Below are positions 54,898 through 63,422 of a stretch of DNA of 64,000 bases, one piece after another. The notes under the pieces are model-generated. The model saw only the letters and a list, made by a program, of their open reading frames with translations. It made no database searches and was not told where the DNA came from. The position numbers were made by a program, and so were the translations under genes. Origin of the DNA: Bacteroidota bacterium (lineage in GTDB: Bacteria > Bacteroidota > Bacteroidia > M30B66); assembly GCA_947460255.1 (NCBI GenBank), contig CANHIS010000004.1:1-64000 (forward strand), given 5' to 3'. Numbering within the stretch: position 1 is the stretch's first letter; every line of letters starts with the position of its first letter.

Positions 54898-56220
54898 ATG
54901 AAAAGATGGGTATGTATAATGTTAGTCTGCTTGTTTCACAGCAGCAATGCGCAAAATCTGTTGATTAACGGCGATTTTGAAGATGTGCGCTGCTTAGAAT
55001 TGTTTGAGAATCCCCAAACTTACGATGCTCTTACTGCTGATAATTGGTTTAATTTAACACGACCCTATTCCACATGCGATGTATTTTCAGTTTGCAATAC
55101 CATACCTTACGCCTTAGAAAATGATTCCATGGTGTATTACACGCAATGGGGCGTTCCAGATAACTTTAAAGGTCATCGCTGGCCTCAGAATGGTGAAACG
55201 TACATGGGTTTTGGCTTTTGCCGAAACATGAATTTCGAAAACCCCAATTATTCGTATGAATATCCATCGGGAACACTAAGTGAGTCTTTAGAAAAAGATT
55301 CGCTTTACTGTATTGACTTATTTACAGTATCCTTTTTTGGTGATACGGTACCAGCAATTCCAAATTCAGAAAACAAATACATTCATTTGGTTTCTCAATT
55401 TTTACAAGGATTCTTTTTAAATGAATTTCAATTTAGAGGCTCTAGAAAAATATTGGACGTACCCAATTACTTCAATCTATATGCTTCCGATAGTTCATTT
55501 TTAGACAGCAAGGAATGGACGCCCGTTCAAACCCCATATTTAGCAAACGGAGGCGAGCGTTACTTTACATTGGGCTTAACGATTCCCAATTCGGAAATGC
55601 AGCCTCATGTTCAACTAATCACTAACTTTACGGAGGAAGAAAAACGTATTTGGGAAGAGATTAACTTTTTACCAACAGGTAGTTTTGCTATAGGCGGGTG
55701 GGTGTATTACTTTGTTGATAATATCTCCATTACCCCAGTGCCTGCATTGAAAGCCAATGCCAATAAATCTGCGGTATTAAAAGGCGCTCCGCTTTGGTTA
55801 AGCACCGGCACTGCAGCCAGCAATTTGCAGTGGTACACTCAGGATGGTCCTGTGGGGCAAGGCGATAGTGTGTTGGTGTTTCCCACCAAAAGCCAGTATT
55901 ATTACCTCCAAGGCCAACAATGCCGATACACACAATTCGACAGTGTTTGGGTAGAGGTGGAAGAGGTATTACCGGAACCCATTACCTTGAATGTATACCA
56001 GAATTTAAACCAAGGCACCGTGCAGTTCGAGTATTTGGGCGATGTGAGGCCAACCTTGCAAGTTGCGGTGTACAACCTCGCTGGTCAACGCGTGCAAAGC
56101 TTCCAACTTACCGAATCATCCAGCGTTACTTTCAACAATCTCGCTGCTGGTATGTATTTAATCGATGCGCGCTTAGAAGGCATTCCGGTTAAAACGGCTA
56201 AGGTGGTGGTGGGGAGGTAG
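54898..56220 (+). CDS. Secreted protein with Ig-like module and T9SS sorting tail
   Basis: 440 residues with a signal peptide (MKRWVCIMLVCLFHSSNAQ). It begins NLLINGDFEDVRCLELFENP and reaches VYYFVDNISI at about residue 280, the same jelly-roll layout as the gene at 51495. Residues about 285-365 form an Ig-like module (STGTAASNLQWYTQDG, then SVLVFPTKSQYYYLQ). The sorting tail is weak in its first motif but ends LAAGMYLIDARLEG and TAKVVVGR. As in the upstream neighbour, the AT-rich body gives way to GC-richer codons, here near 55735. Confidence 0.8.
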   Translation: MKRWVCIMLVCLFHSSNAQNLLINGDFEDVRCLELFENPQTYDALTADNWFNLTRPYSTCDVFSVCNTIPYALENDSMVYYTQWGVPDNFKGHRWPQNGETYMGFGFCRNMNFENPNYSYEYPSGTLSESLEKDSLYCIDLFTVSFFGDTVPAIPNSENKYIHLVSQFLQGFFLNEFQFRGSRKILDVPNYFNLYASDSSFLDSKEWTPVQTPYLANGGERYFTLGLTIPNSEMQPHVQLITNFTEEEKRIWEEINFLPTGSFAIGGWVYYFVDNISITPVPALKANANKSAVLKGAPLWLSTGTAASNLQWYTQDGPVGQGDSVLVFPTKSQYYYLQGQQCRYTQFDSVWVEVEEVLPEPITLNVYQNLNQGTVQFEYLGDVRPTLQVAVYNLAGQRVQSFQLTESSSVTFNNLAAGMYLIDARLEGIPVKTAKVVVGR

Positions 56221-56365
56221 GGTGTTTTTTAAGTACAACTTTTACCGTATAACCTATTAAATATAAAGTACAAAGGGAATACAAATTACGTTTCACTAAA
56301 TACGAATTACGCATTACGATTCCCAATTAGCATCTTCTCAGCCGTGGACTTTAGTCCTAGGAAAA
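56221..56365. repeat. Composite repeat block (ACGTTT/ACGAATTACG units and a palindrome relic)
   Basis: ATTACGTTTCACTAAATACG, then AATTACGCATTACG (56287-56317), followed by ATTCCCAATTAGC and a palindrome relic CCGTGGACTTTAGTCCTAGG (56342-56361). The ATTCCCAATTAGC-to-palindrome part matches 54241-54275. Confidence 0.65.
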
Positions 56366-56440
56366 TTATAGCATGAGAGATTTTTGGGTATGCCATATTT
56401 GCACCTGTTGTTATAAATGATAAAATCACCTAGCAGCTTT

Positions 56441-56558
56441 TGCGTATGGAAACGACAAAAAGATTATTCGTACGCAAATTCTGCGTATGGAAAACAAAAA
56501 AAGAAAATCCATACGCATATTTTGCGTACGGAAACGACAAAAGTATTTTCCATACGCA
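56441..56558. repeat. Three tandem hairpin units with 41-bp period (GCGTATGGAAA family)
   Basis: TGCGTATGGAAA or TGCGTACGGAAA starts at 56441, 56482 and 56523 (exact 41-bp spacing), each closed by a right arm ending TACGCA (near 56476, 56517 and 56558). Each unit can form its own hairpin; the inner sequences (ACGACAAAA type) are partly shared. A fourth unit is at 1242-1277. Confidence 0.8.
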
Positions 56559-56727
56559 ATTTGGGTCGAGGGCTTTGATGTATTGGGTTTAAAGTATTAC
56601 GTAAATGTATTGAGTACAAAGTCGAAATGATTTACGAAGTACACCTTAAGAATCTCGATTAGATTCCCCGCAGGCGCATGGTCTCTATTCCATGGATACA
56701 AGGTTAAAATGAAAAGTTCGCGATATG

Positions 56728-56756
56728 GTTCCCTCTCCTGTGGAGAGGTGCTGTTT
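56728..56756. repeat. Partial terminal repeat of the MITE-like element
   Basis: GGTTCCCTCTCCTGTGGAGA then GGTGCTG is a fragment of the terminal inverted repeats, directly next to the full second copy, suggesting a nested or repeated insertion. Confidence 0.5.
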
Positions 56757-56907
56757 ACCTCTCTCCCTAACCCTCTCTCCGCATGAGAGAGGGGATTGAT
56801 CGCGAATACTCTGAGCATCTGATTTTAAGTGTGGTTTTCAGTTTTACCTTGATGTTTAGGTAAACCTCTCCCTGGCCCTCTCCTCTGGAGAGGGCTAGGG
56901 AGAGGTG
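56757..56907. mobile_element. MITE-like element, copy 2 (about 151 bp)
   Basis: Left end ACCTCTCTCCCTAACCCTCT (from 56757) and right end GGAGAGGGCTAGGGAGAGGT (56887-56906) are inverted repeats. The 70-bp core matches copy 1 at 51158-51310 with about two differences. Non-coding; it lies between a T9SS cargo gene and the T9SS plug gene. Confidence 0.7.
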
Positions 56908-56969
56908 CTGTTCTATCCCTTGCGAAACAGATTGATGATGTAGAAATGAAAGCTCGAGAAACAATTCCC

Positions 56970-56977
56970 GATATTTG
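56970..56977 (+). promoter_or_regulatory. GATATTTG, near-consensus -7 element of the T9SS plug gene
   Basis: Seven of eight positions fit TAnnTTTG; 19 nt before the ATG at 56997, the usual spacing in this window. Confidence 0.4.
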
Positions 56978-56996
56978 ACCCAAAGATCTATTTCCT

Positions 56997-58262
56997 ATGC
57001 GTCATTTGTTGCTCTTCGTATATATGTTTCCGCTGTGCTTGTTAGCTGGGGAAACCACTCTTCAGTACAACGACCACGTGTATCGACCAACCATTAAAAC
57101 CGTGATGCTGCAATTGAAAGGTGTTGAAGGCTCACCAGCAGCATTGGAACTAAACTCTGGAGATCAATTTCATTTGCAGTTCGACGATCTAGATGTTACG
57201 CAGCGACAATTGTACTACAGTTTCGAGCATTGCAATGCCGATTGGACGCCTTCTGGAATCATGCCCACACGTGCCATCCAAGGTTTACAACAAGATTTAG
57301 TGCAGGATTTCCGATATTCCTTCAACACCTTCCAACAATACCTCCATTTTGATCTTTTCTTCCCGAACGACAACATGAAGTTCCTCCTCACGGGGAATTA
57401 CCTCCTGAAAGTGTATGAAGACAACGACCAAAACAACCTGCTTCTTACCCGACGGTTGATGGTGTACAGCAAAAAAGCGAAATTAAGTCCGCGGGTGAAA
57501 CGCCCTGCACTCATGGAATTGCGCGACACACACCAAGAGATTGATGTACTGGCGGATATTTCTCAGATGCAGGTGATCAACGCAGCGTCATCAATGCAAC
57601 TGGTTATTCTGCAAAATCAACGGTGGGACAATGCTCTACGGCTGAAGCCATTTGGAATCAATCAAGCACAATTGAATTATGATTACGACGACGGATCGAA
57701 TTGTTTCCCTGGTCTGAATGAGTTCCGCTGGGCGGATATTCGCAGTTTGAGGATGAATTCGGACCGTGTGCGGCGTATCAATCGCGACTCTACACCCATT
57801 CAAGTTTTGATGCTCAATGATCCATTGCGGACTTTTTCCGAATATCAATTGTTGCCAGAATCAAATGGAAGGTTTTTTATCAGAAACATGGAAGGCTCTG
57901 AACCAGAGCTAGATGGAGACTACGCATGGGTCGAATTTCGACTTCCCTATGAAACTCCTTTCAAGGATCGTAACCTTTATTTAATCGGATCGTTCAGCGA
58001 TTGGCAATTAAAAGACGAGTTTAAGTTGCAGTTCAAACACGCTTCTAAGTATTATGCAGCAAGGATCTTACTCAAGCAAGGAATATATAACTACTTGTAC
58101 GCTTTAGGGGATCCTAAAACGGGTTCTGCCGACTGCAAACTGATGGAAGGAAGCCATTTTATGGCAGAGAACGATTATACAGTTCTCATGTACCACAGGG
58201 CTTACACAAACGATTTCGATGAATTGATAGGCTACCAAAGGTTAAATACTGCCGGTAACTAA
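56997..58262 (+). CDS. Type IX secretion system plug protein (DUF5103 family)
   Basis: 421 residues with a signal peptide (MRHLLLFVYMFPLCLLAGET). Family motifs of the plug domain are present: QLYYSFEHCNADWTPSGIMP in the N-terminal part, TGNYLLKVYEDNDQNNLLLT, then GSNCFPGLNEFRWADIRS. The C-terminal 100 residues include a FLIG-like beta domain (NLYLIGSFSDWQLKDEF, YYAARILLKQGIYNYLYAL). In the known T9SS translocon this protein closes the periplasmic side of the SprA barrel when cargo is not engaged. It is the only core T9SS component in the window and fits with the many cargo genes. Confidence 0.9.
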   Translation: MRHLLLFVYMFPLCLLAGETTLQYNDHVYRPTIKTVMLQLKGVEGSPAALELNSGDQFHLQFDDLDVTQRQLYYSFEHCNADWTPSGIMPTRAIQGLQQDLVQDFRYSFNTFQQYLHFDLFFPNDNMKFLLTGNYLLKVYEDNDQNNLLLTRRLMVYSKKAKLSPRVKRPALMELRDTHQEIDVLADISQMQVINAASSMQLVILQNQRWDNALRLKPFGINQAQLNYDYDDGSNCFPGLNEFRWADIRSLRMNSDRVRRINRDSTPIQVLMLNDPLRTFSEYQLLPESNGRFFIRNMEGSEPELDGDYAWVEFRLPYETPFKDRNLYLIGSFSDWQLKDEFKLQFKHASKYYAARILLKQGIYNYLYALGDPKTGSADCKLMEGSHFMAENDYTVLMYHRAYTNDFDELIGYQRLNTAGN

Positions 58263-58383
58263 AAAACTTCAATACATATGTAAACTATATGTAAGAAAAA
58301 GCGCATATTTGCGAAATCAAACGCAGAAATTACACAACCCTACACCAAAACCCTAGAGCATCAAGGGTTACAGAAGACCCCGA

Positions 58384-58416
58384 TTTGTTTTGAATGATGT
58401 TTTGTACCTAACATTG
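58384..58416 (+). promoter_or_regulatory. Near-consensus promoter of apaG
   Basis: TTTG at 58384-58387, 21 nt, then TAACATTG at 58409-58416 (7 of 8), 20 nt before the ATG at 58437. Confidence 0.45.
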
Positions 58417-58436
58417 CATCAACAAAACACAACGCC

Positions 58437-58823
58437 ATGATCACACAAGTTACCTCAGGAATTAAAGTAAGCATCGAAACTAAGTTTCAAGAATTGTATT
58501 CTGATCCTTCTAAGATGTATTATCTGTTCACTTACAAGATCAGAATTGAAAACACTTCTGATTATGATGTGCAGTTGCTTCGCAGATACTGGAACATTTT
58601 CGATTCTGTATCAGAAAATCGTGAAGTAGAAGGTGCAGGCGTTGTTGGTCAGCAGCCAGTTCTTCGTCCACGTGAAGTGTACGAATACGAATCAGCTTGC
58701 AACTTGAAATCAGAATTGGGCAAAATGTCTGGCTCTTACACTTTCGAGCGTTTGGTTGATGGCGAGAAATTCAGTGTAGCCATTCCGGAATTCCGTATGG
58801 TAGTTCCTTACCGCCTCAACTAA
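58437..58823 (+). CDS. apaG: ApaG family protein
   Basis: 128 residues, full family length. Motifs YYLFTYKIRIENTSDYDVQL, then RRYWNIFD and a C-terminal GSYTFERLVDGEKFSVAIPE are characteristic of the ApaG immunoglobulin-like fold. In enterobacteria apaG is linked to cobalt/magnesium efflux phenotypes and to diadenosine tetraphosphate metabolism; the biochemical role is unsettled. Its stop overlaps the stop of the convergent DUF2851 gene by 4 nt. Confidence 0.92.
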   Translation: MITQVTSGIKVSIETKFQELYSDPSKMYYLFTYKIRIENTSDYDVQLLRRYWNIFDSVSENREVEGAGVVGQQPVLRPREVYEYESACNLKSELGKMSGSYTFERLVDGEKFSVAIPEFRMVVPYRLN

Positions 58824-60133
58824 TCAACTGTTGAGGGAAGATCGGCAATTCGCTGTAGTGGTACTTCTTTCAAGAACCGCAAGCCCCACGAACAATCGAG
58901 ACACTTCCCAGGTTCGCAATAGGTTTTTAACAACCTGATTAAAGCTTGCGAATCGCCAGCATGACGCGCACGAACACCATTGAGCTCCCACAAACGGGCA
59001 ATGGCATGTTTCTCAGGAGGTAAAATCTCCAACCAATTCAACACCCGTTGCCGAAGCTCTTGGTTCCCTCTGTAACGGGCATAGATAAACAGAAACGGAA
59101 TCACAGAATTAATCATTACCGACAAACGGGCATCACGGCCCAAACCCTTCGACGAGTGAGGCGACTGTGCATCGATCTGATAATGGGTCAACCAATAGCC
59201 TTTCGGATTTACTTCCAAACTTTTGTCGAAGGCTTTCAAGTCAAACACTTCAGAAATCATCTGCTTTAGGTCGGGCGCTGTTGTCATCAAATGGGCAAAC
59301 TGCACAATCCGTATCGCCGGAAAATTTACCGGTCGCATCCTCAAGTGCTTCCACACATGAGCTGGCATGCTTCGAAGTCCATACTGGTGCTTCAAAAACA
59401 CATATTCTTCATACAATTTTCGTGGGTAGTCGTCTTCGGTATTTTGATCGATCAAGCCACTTTGTCCTAAAAACAAGGCTTCCAATTGAAAGGTACTTTG
59501 ACGATGCTTTTGAACAATCTTCAGGGGCAACAACCGCGCGAGCTGTTCGAATGGTTCAGCATTTACTTTAAAACCGAAGCTGCGTGCGAGTACCAGATAG
59601 AATGCTTCCTCCCAGTTGTTTGCTGTGAATTGGAGCACTTCGGAAATTGTTCCTGATTTTTCTTCGAGCCGTTCGGCCAACAAACGGCTCAACCAAGCAC
59701 TGTAAAAGGGCTCGGCAGGTTTTTCCCATGCTCCACAAGCAATAGATTGATGGTGTAGATCGAGCACCTTCCAACGTTCGAGCATTTCTGCACCAATTAA
59801 TGGAGCGATTACCAAAACAGGCAATTCGTTACCTGAAGCATCTAAAATGCGCTGATCGTCTTCGAAAACCACATGTAAAATCACGTTCGAGTAGGCTGCA
59901 TCGGTGTGGTGCGTGTGCCGATACCAGTCGGAAGCTTTGCGGTGTACTTCTACATTACCGGCCCAAAGTGTACCATCGATACGCAAACGGGCATCTAAAA
60001 AATCGGGGCCCGAATCTCGGTTGTGATGCCCTACAAAGATGATCTCCAGACACTCCCGTCCAGCCAACCGCAATTCATTGCTTCCGAACAAACGGAATTT
60101 CCAAATAAACTGAAGAAGGCTTTCGGGGAGCAT
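58820..60133 (-). CDS. DUF2851 family protein
   Basis: 437 residues from the ATG at 60133; a GTG two codons upstream is less likely. The N-terminal HNRDSGPDFLDARLRIDGTL, then WAGNVEVHRKASDWYRH and NVILHVVFEDD match DUF2851, a Bacteroidota family of unknown function. The Asp, Glu and Lys in DFLDAR...NVEVH.K resemble a PD-(D/E)xK nuclease-like core (inference only). The C-terminus contains several cysteines (YCEPGKCLDCSWG) that could bind metal. A conspicuous inverted repeat frames its promoter. Confidence 0.85.
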   Translation of the reverse strand: MLPESLLQFIWKFRLFGSNELRLAGRECLEIIFVGHHNRDSGPDFLDARLRIDGTLWAGNVEVHRKASDWYRHTHHTDAAYSNVILHVVFEDDQRILDASGNELPVLVIAPLIGAEMLERWKVLDLHHQSIACGAWEKPAEPFYSAWLSRLLAERLEEKSGTISEVLQFTANNWEEAFYLVLARSFGFKVNAEPFEQLARLLPLKIVQKHRQSTFQLEALFLGQSGLIDQNTEDDYPRKLYEEYVFLKHQYGLRSMPAHVWKHLRMRPVNFPAIRIVQFAHLMTTAPDLKQMISEVFDLKAFDKSLEVNPKGYWLTHYQIDAQSPHSSKGLGRDARLSVMINSVIPFLFIYARYRGNQELRQRVLNWLEILPPEKHAIARLWELNGVRARHAGDSQALIRLLKTYCEPGKCLDCSWGLRFLKEVPLQRIADLPSTVD

Positions 60134-60145
60134 TTGCACTGGATC

Positions 60146-60167
60146 TGTAGGACGAAATTATCCTACA
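60146..60167 (-). promoter_or_regulatory. Inverted repeat TGTAGGA..TCCTACA framing the -7 element of the DUF2851 gene
   Basis: Perfect 7-bp arms (60146-60152 and 60161-60167) surround an 8-bp spacer that on the reverse strand reads TAATTTCG, a 7-of-8 match to TAnnTTTG, 19 nt before the ATG at 60133. This is where a repressor dimer would be expected to bind; it could also be a hairpin at the 5' end of the transcript. Confidence 0.45.
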
Positions 60168-60266
60168 AACCAGACTCGTGCTTTTGCACCCAAAGCAAAA
60201 ACTTTGCATCCAGCGCAATAAAATTTGCACCACACGCAATGGCAATCCCCTCAAAATGGTGTATGG

Positions 60267-61085
60267 TTACAGTCCGTGCTGAGTAAGCAGAACGGCCATC
60301 TCTTCTTGCATCAAACGTGCTTCATCAGCTGCTTTGGAGGCGAAATCTTTCCCCGGAGACGCATACAAAATGCTGCGCGATGCATTTACCAACATGCCGC
60401 AGTCTGCATTCATAGCTGCAAGTGATACCGATTTCAAATCTCCGCCTTGCGCGCCAACACCTGGAATCAAAAAGAAATACTCGGGTGCACGTTCGCGCAA
60501 AGCCTTCAAAGCTTCCACACGTGTTGCTCCAACCACAAACATCAATTGTTCGGATGTGCCCCATGTTTTAGCGGTATCAACAACCTGTTCGTAAAGCTTT
60601 TTGCCGTTGGATAAAGTCAACTGTTCAAAATCGTCGGCTCCTGGATTACTCGTTAAAGCCAACAAGATTGTCCACTTTCCTTCGGTTTTCATGAATGGCT
60701 TCACAGAATCTGAACCCATGTAAGGCGCAACAGTAACAGAGTCGAAATTGAAATCGTTAAAATATGCTGCAGCGTAACGTTCAGAGGTATTTCCAATGTC
60801 GCCACGTTTCGCATCTGCAATCGTAAAATGCGTTGATGGAATGAGGTCCATTGTTTTCCGCAAAGCCTTCATACCACGCTCGCCCATCGCTTCGAAGAAG
60901 GCAAAATTGGGTTTATAAGCAACACAAAAAGGCAATGTAGCTTCGATGATCGCCTTGTTAAATTCAAAGATCGGATCTTCCGTTTCAAGCAGATGTGCTG
61001 GAATCTTCGCCGGATCAGTATCCAATCCCACGCATAAGAAACTGCGTTTTTGTTTGATTTGACTAACCAATTCAGCGCGTGTCAT
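60267..61085 (-). CDS. pyrF: Orotidine-5'-phosphate decarboxylase
   Basis: 272 residues, the longer type 2 PyrF. The catalytic core [15 protein letters not shown] (Asp, Lys, Asp) is present, with [11 protein letters not shown] at the N-terminus and PGVGAQGGD near the C-terminus for phosphate binding. Converts OMP to UMP, the last step of de novo pyrimidine synthesis. Its ATG overlaps the prfA stop by 4 nt, so translation is coupled; it is the last gene of the purM-prfA-pyrF operon. Confidence 0.95.
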   Translation of the reverse strand: MTRAELVSQIKQKRSFLCVGLDTDPAKIPAHLLETEDPIFEFNKAIIEATLPFCVAYKPNFAFFEAMGERGMKALRKTMDLIPSTHFTIADAKRGDIGNTSERYAAAYFNDFNFDSVTVAPYMGSDSVKPFMKTEGKWTILLALTSNPGADDFEQLTLSNGKKLYEQVVDTAKTWGTSEQLMFVVGATRVEALKALRERAPEYFFLIPGVGAQGGDLKSVSLAAMNADCGMLVNASRSILYASPGKDFASKAADEARLMQEEMAVLLTQHGL

Positions 61086-62170
61086 GCCATTTCCCCTTCC
61101 TTCATTCTCTCAGCGTTTTCAGCTACTTGGAGCGCTTTAATCATGTCTTCAATATCTCCATCCATAAAGGTTGGTAAGTTGTAAACCGACATTCCGATAC
61201 GATGATCTGTAACCCGACTTTGCGCGTAATTGTATGTTCTGATTTTTGCTGAACGGTCGCCGGTTGAAACCATCGTTTTACGTTTACTGGCAATAGCATC
61301 CATGTGTTTGGTGTATTCCATTTCGTAAAGTTTGGTACGGAGCATTACCATCGCACGTTCTCGGTTACCGAGCTGACTTCTTTCGACCTGACAAACCACC
61401 ACAATTCCAGTAGGCTTGTGGGTGAGTTGTACCTTCGTTTCTACCTTGTTTACGTTCTGACCACCGGCTCCACCTGAACGAGAAGTTTGCATTTCGATAT
61501 CGGCAGGATTCAAGACCACATCTACTTCATCGGCTTCTGGAAGTACGACAACTGTTGCTGCTGAAGTGTGCACACGGCCTTGGGTTTCGGTAAGTGGAAC
61601 TCGTTGCACGCGATGCACGCCCGATTCATACTTCAGAATGCCGTAAACACCCTCTCCACTCACTTCCATCACAATTTTACTAAAACCGCCCATGGTACCT
61701 TCGGTTTCGTCTACTACTTCTACCTTCCAACCTTTGTTTTCGCAATAGCGTTGGTACATTCGTGCAATATCACCAGCAAAAATTGCCGCTTCATCCCCAC
61801 CTGTTCCTGAACGCACTTCAAGCACCGCATTCTTATCGTCTTCTGGGTCTTTCGGAATTAACAAAATTCGAATTTCCTCTTCGAGGGATGCTTGACGGCC
61901 TTCCGCTTCGTTAAGTTCATCCTGCGCCATTTCACGAAATGCGGCATCGCTTTCCGATTTCAAAATTTCCCGCGCTTCGCGGATATTGAGCAGCGTAGTT
62001 CTGTATTGAGTATGTGCTTCAACTACCGATTGAAGATCTTTGTATTCCTTGTTGAGCTTCCTGAAACGGTTCATGTCGCTGATCACGGATGGATCGGAAA
62101 GCAACTTTTCCACTTCATCAAAGCGGGCGCGGATAGCTTCTAGGCGACTGAGTAAACTGTTATCTTCCAT
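61082..62170 (-). CDS. prfA: Peptide chain release factor 1
   Basis: 362 residues. The GGQ peptidyl-hydrolysis loop is in [18 protein letters not shown]; the stop-codon-reading tripeptide PLT (PxT class, RF1) is in [19 protein letters not shown]. Recognises UAA and UAG. It lies 9 nt downstream of the purM stop and overlaps pyrF by 4 nt. A near-consensus -7 element (TAATTTCG, 62175-62182) sits 4 nt before the ATG, so it may also have its own leaderless promoter. Confidence 0.95.
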   Translation of the reverse strand: MEDNSLLSRLEAIRARFDEVEKLLSDPSVISDMNRFRKLNKEYKDLQSVVEAHTQYRTTLLNIREAREILKSESDAAFREMAQDELNEAEGRQASLEEEIRILLIPKDPEDDKNAVLEVRSGTGGDEAAIFAGDIARMYQRYCENKGWKVEVVDETEGTMGGFSKIVMEVSGEGVYGILKYESGVHRVQRVPLTETQGRVHTSAATVVVLPEADEVDVVLNPADIEMQTSRSGGAGGQNVNKVETKVQLTHKPTGIVVVCQVERSQLGNRERAMVMLRTKLYEMEYTKHMDAIASKRKTMVSTGDRSAKIRTYNYAQSRVTDHRIGMSVYNLPTFMDGDIEDMIKALQVAENAERMKEGEMA

Positions 62171-62179
62171 GGCGCGAAA

Positions 62180-63358
62180 TTAGGCATTCGATTGATAGAG
62201 AAATTCACCCGCTGGGGAAGAAATTCGCAATTCTTTAGGCCCCTCCTCTACTCGACCAACAACCTGAGCATCAATGTTGAAGCTTTTCGAAATGCGGATA
62301 ATATCCTCGGCGATGCTTTCAGGCACGTAAAATTCCAATCGATGCCCCATGTTAAACACCTTATACATGTCTTGCCAAGCCGTACCTGAACAATCTTGAA
62401 TGATGGAGAAAAGCGGCGGCACAGGAAAAAGATTGTCTTTGATAATGGTGTAGTCGCCAGCGAAGTGCAAAATTTTCGTTTGGCCTCCACCACTACAGTG
62501 TATCATTCCGTGGACTTCACTTCTAAATTGATTCAAGATTTCTAGTACAACTGGTGCATAGGTTCTTGTTGGTGAAAGCACAAGTTGACCATAAGTGATG
62601 CCCAATTCAGGTACCACATCGGTGAGTTTATACTTGCCCGAATACACCAAATTTGCAGGAACAAGTGGATCGAAACTTTCTGGATATTGCGAAGCGAGAC
62701 TATTTTCAAAAACATCGTGACGGGCAGATGTTAACCCGTTGCTACCCATTCCACCATTGTAACGGTCTTCATAGGTTGCTTGTCCGGTGGATGAAAGTCC
62801 CACGATAACATCACCAGGGCGAATGTTGGCATTGTCGATCACATCATCACGGCGAATGCGAGCCACCACAGTAGAATCAACAATGATGGTGCGCACTAGA
62901 TCGCCCACATCGGCGGTTTCTCCACCAGTGAGCGTCATTGAAATCCCCATTTCATTAAACCAATAGCAAAGTTCTTGGTTGCTGCGGATGATTTCCGAAA
63001 TCACTTCACCAGGAATGAGGTTTTTGTTTCTTCCGATGGTGGAGGAAACGAGGATATTTCCGGTAACGCCTGAACAAAGTAGATCGTCGGTATTCATCAC
63101 CAATGCATCTTGAGCGATGCCTTTCCATACGGAGAGGTCGCCTGTTTCTTTCCAATACAGATAAGCAAGCGATGATTTTGTTCCTGCACCATCGGCGTGC
63201 ATTACAAGCGCATATTGTTCATCGCCAGTTAAGGTGTCGGGAACGATCTTGCAGAATGCTTTAGGAAAAAGCCCTTTTGATGTGTGTTGGATGGCAGCAT
63301 GAACGTCTTCTTTATCGGACGACACGCCTCTGAGGCCGTAACGGTTGTTGGATGACAT
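62180..63358 (-). CDS. purM: Phosphoribosylformylglycinamidine cyclo-ligase (AIR synthase)-like
   Basis: 392 residues from the ATG at 63358; upstream codons to 63376 overlap the promoter and terminator. AIR-synthase superfamily motifs: YALVMHADGAGTKSSLAYLY, then DDLLCSGVTGNILVSSTIGR, LTGGETADVGD and PGDVIVGLSSTGQATYEDRY. It is the Bacteroidota-type, longer than E. coli PurM (345 residues). Role: ATP-dependent closure of the imidazole ring in purine synthesis. First gene of the operon with prfA and pyrF. Confidence 0.88.
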   Translation of the reverse strand: MSSNNRYGLRGVSSDKEDVHAAIQHTSKGLFPKAFCKIVPDTLTGDEQYALVMHADGAGTKSSLAYLYWKETGDLSVWKGIAQDALVMNTDDLLCSGVTGNILVSSTIGRNKNLIPGEVISEIIRSNQELCYWFNEMGISMTLTGGETADVGDLVRTIIVDSTVVARIRRDDVIDNANIRPGDVIVGLSSTGQATYEDRYNGGMGSNGLTSARHDVFENSLASQYPESFDPLVPANLVYSGKYKLTDVVPELGITYGQLVLSPTRTYAPVVLEILNQFRSEVHGMIHCSGGGQTKILHFAGDYTIIKDNLFPVPPLFSIIQDCSGTAWQDMYKVFNMGHRLEFYVPESIAEDIIRISKSFNIDAQVVGRVEEGPKELRISSPAGEFLYQSNA

Positions 63359-63362
63359 GGTA

Positions 63363-63401
63363 CAAAATAACAACATCCCGCTTTTATGGGCGGGATGTTG
63401 T
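63363..63401 (-). terminator. Terminator of the OmpA-family gene overlapping the purM promoter
   Basis: Perfect 12-bp arms ACAACATCCCGC (63370-63381) and GCGGGATGTTGT (63390-63401). On the reverse strand the stem is followed by TTATTTTG (63363-63370), a weak T tract that is also a 7-of-8 -7 element 4 nt before the purM ATG. Confidence 0.7.
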
Positions 63402-63422
63402 GAATACTTAGTGAAAAAATTA

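Noticed and set aside
56441..56558. CRISPR-like array
   Set aside because: Only three units with a 41-bp period; the sequence between arms is partly shared, each unit is a complete hairpin, and no cas gene is in the window.
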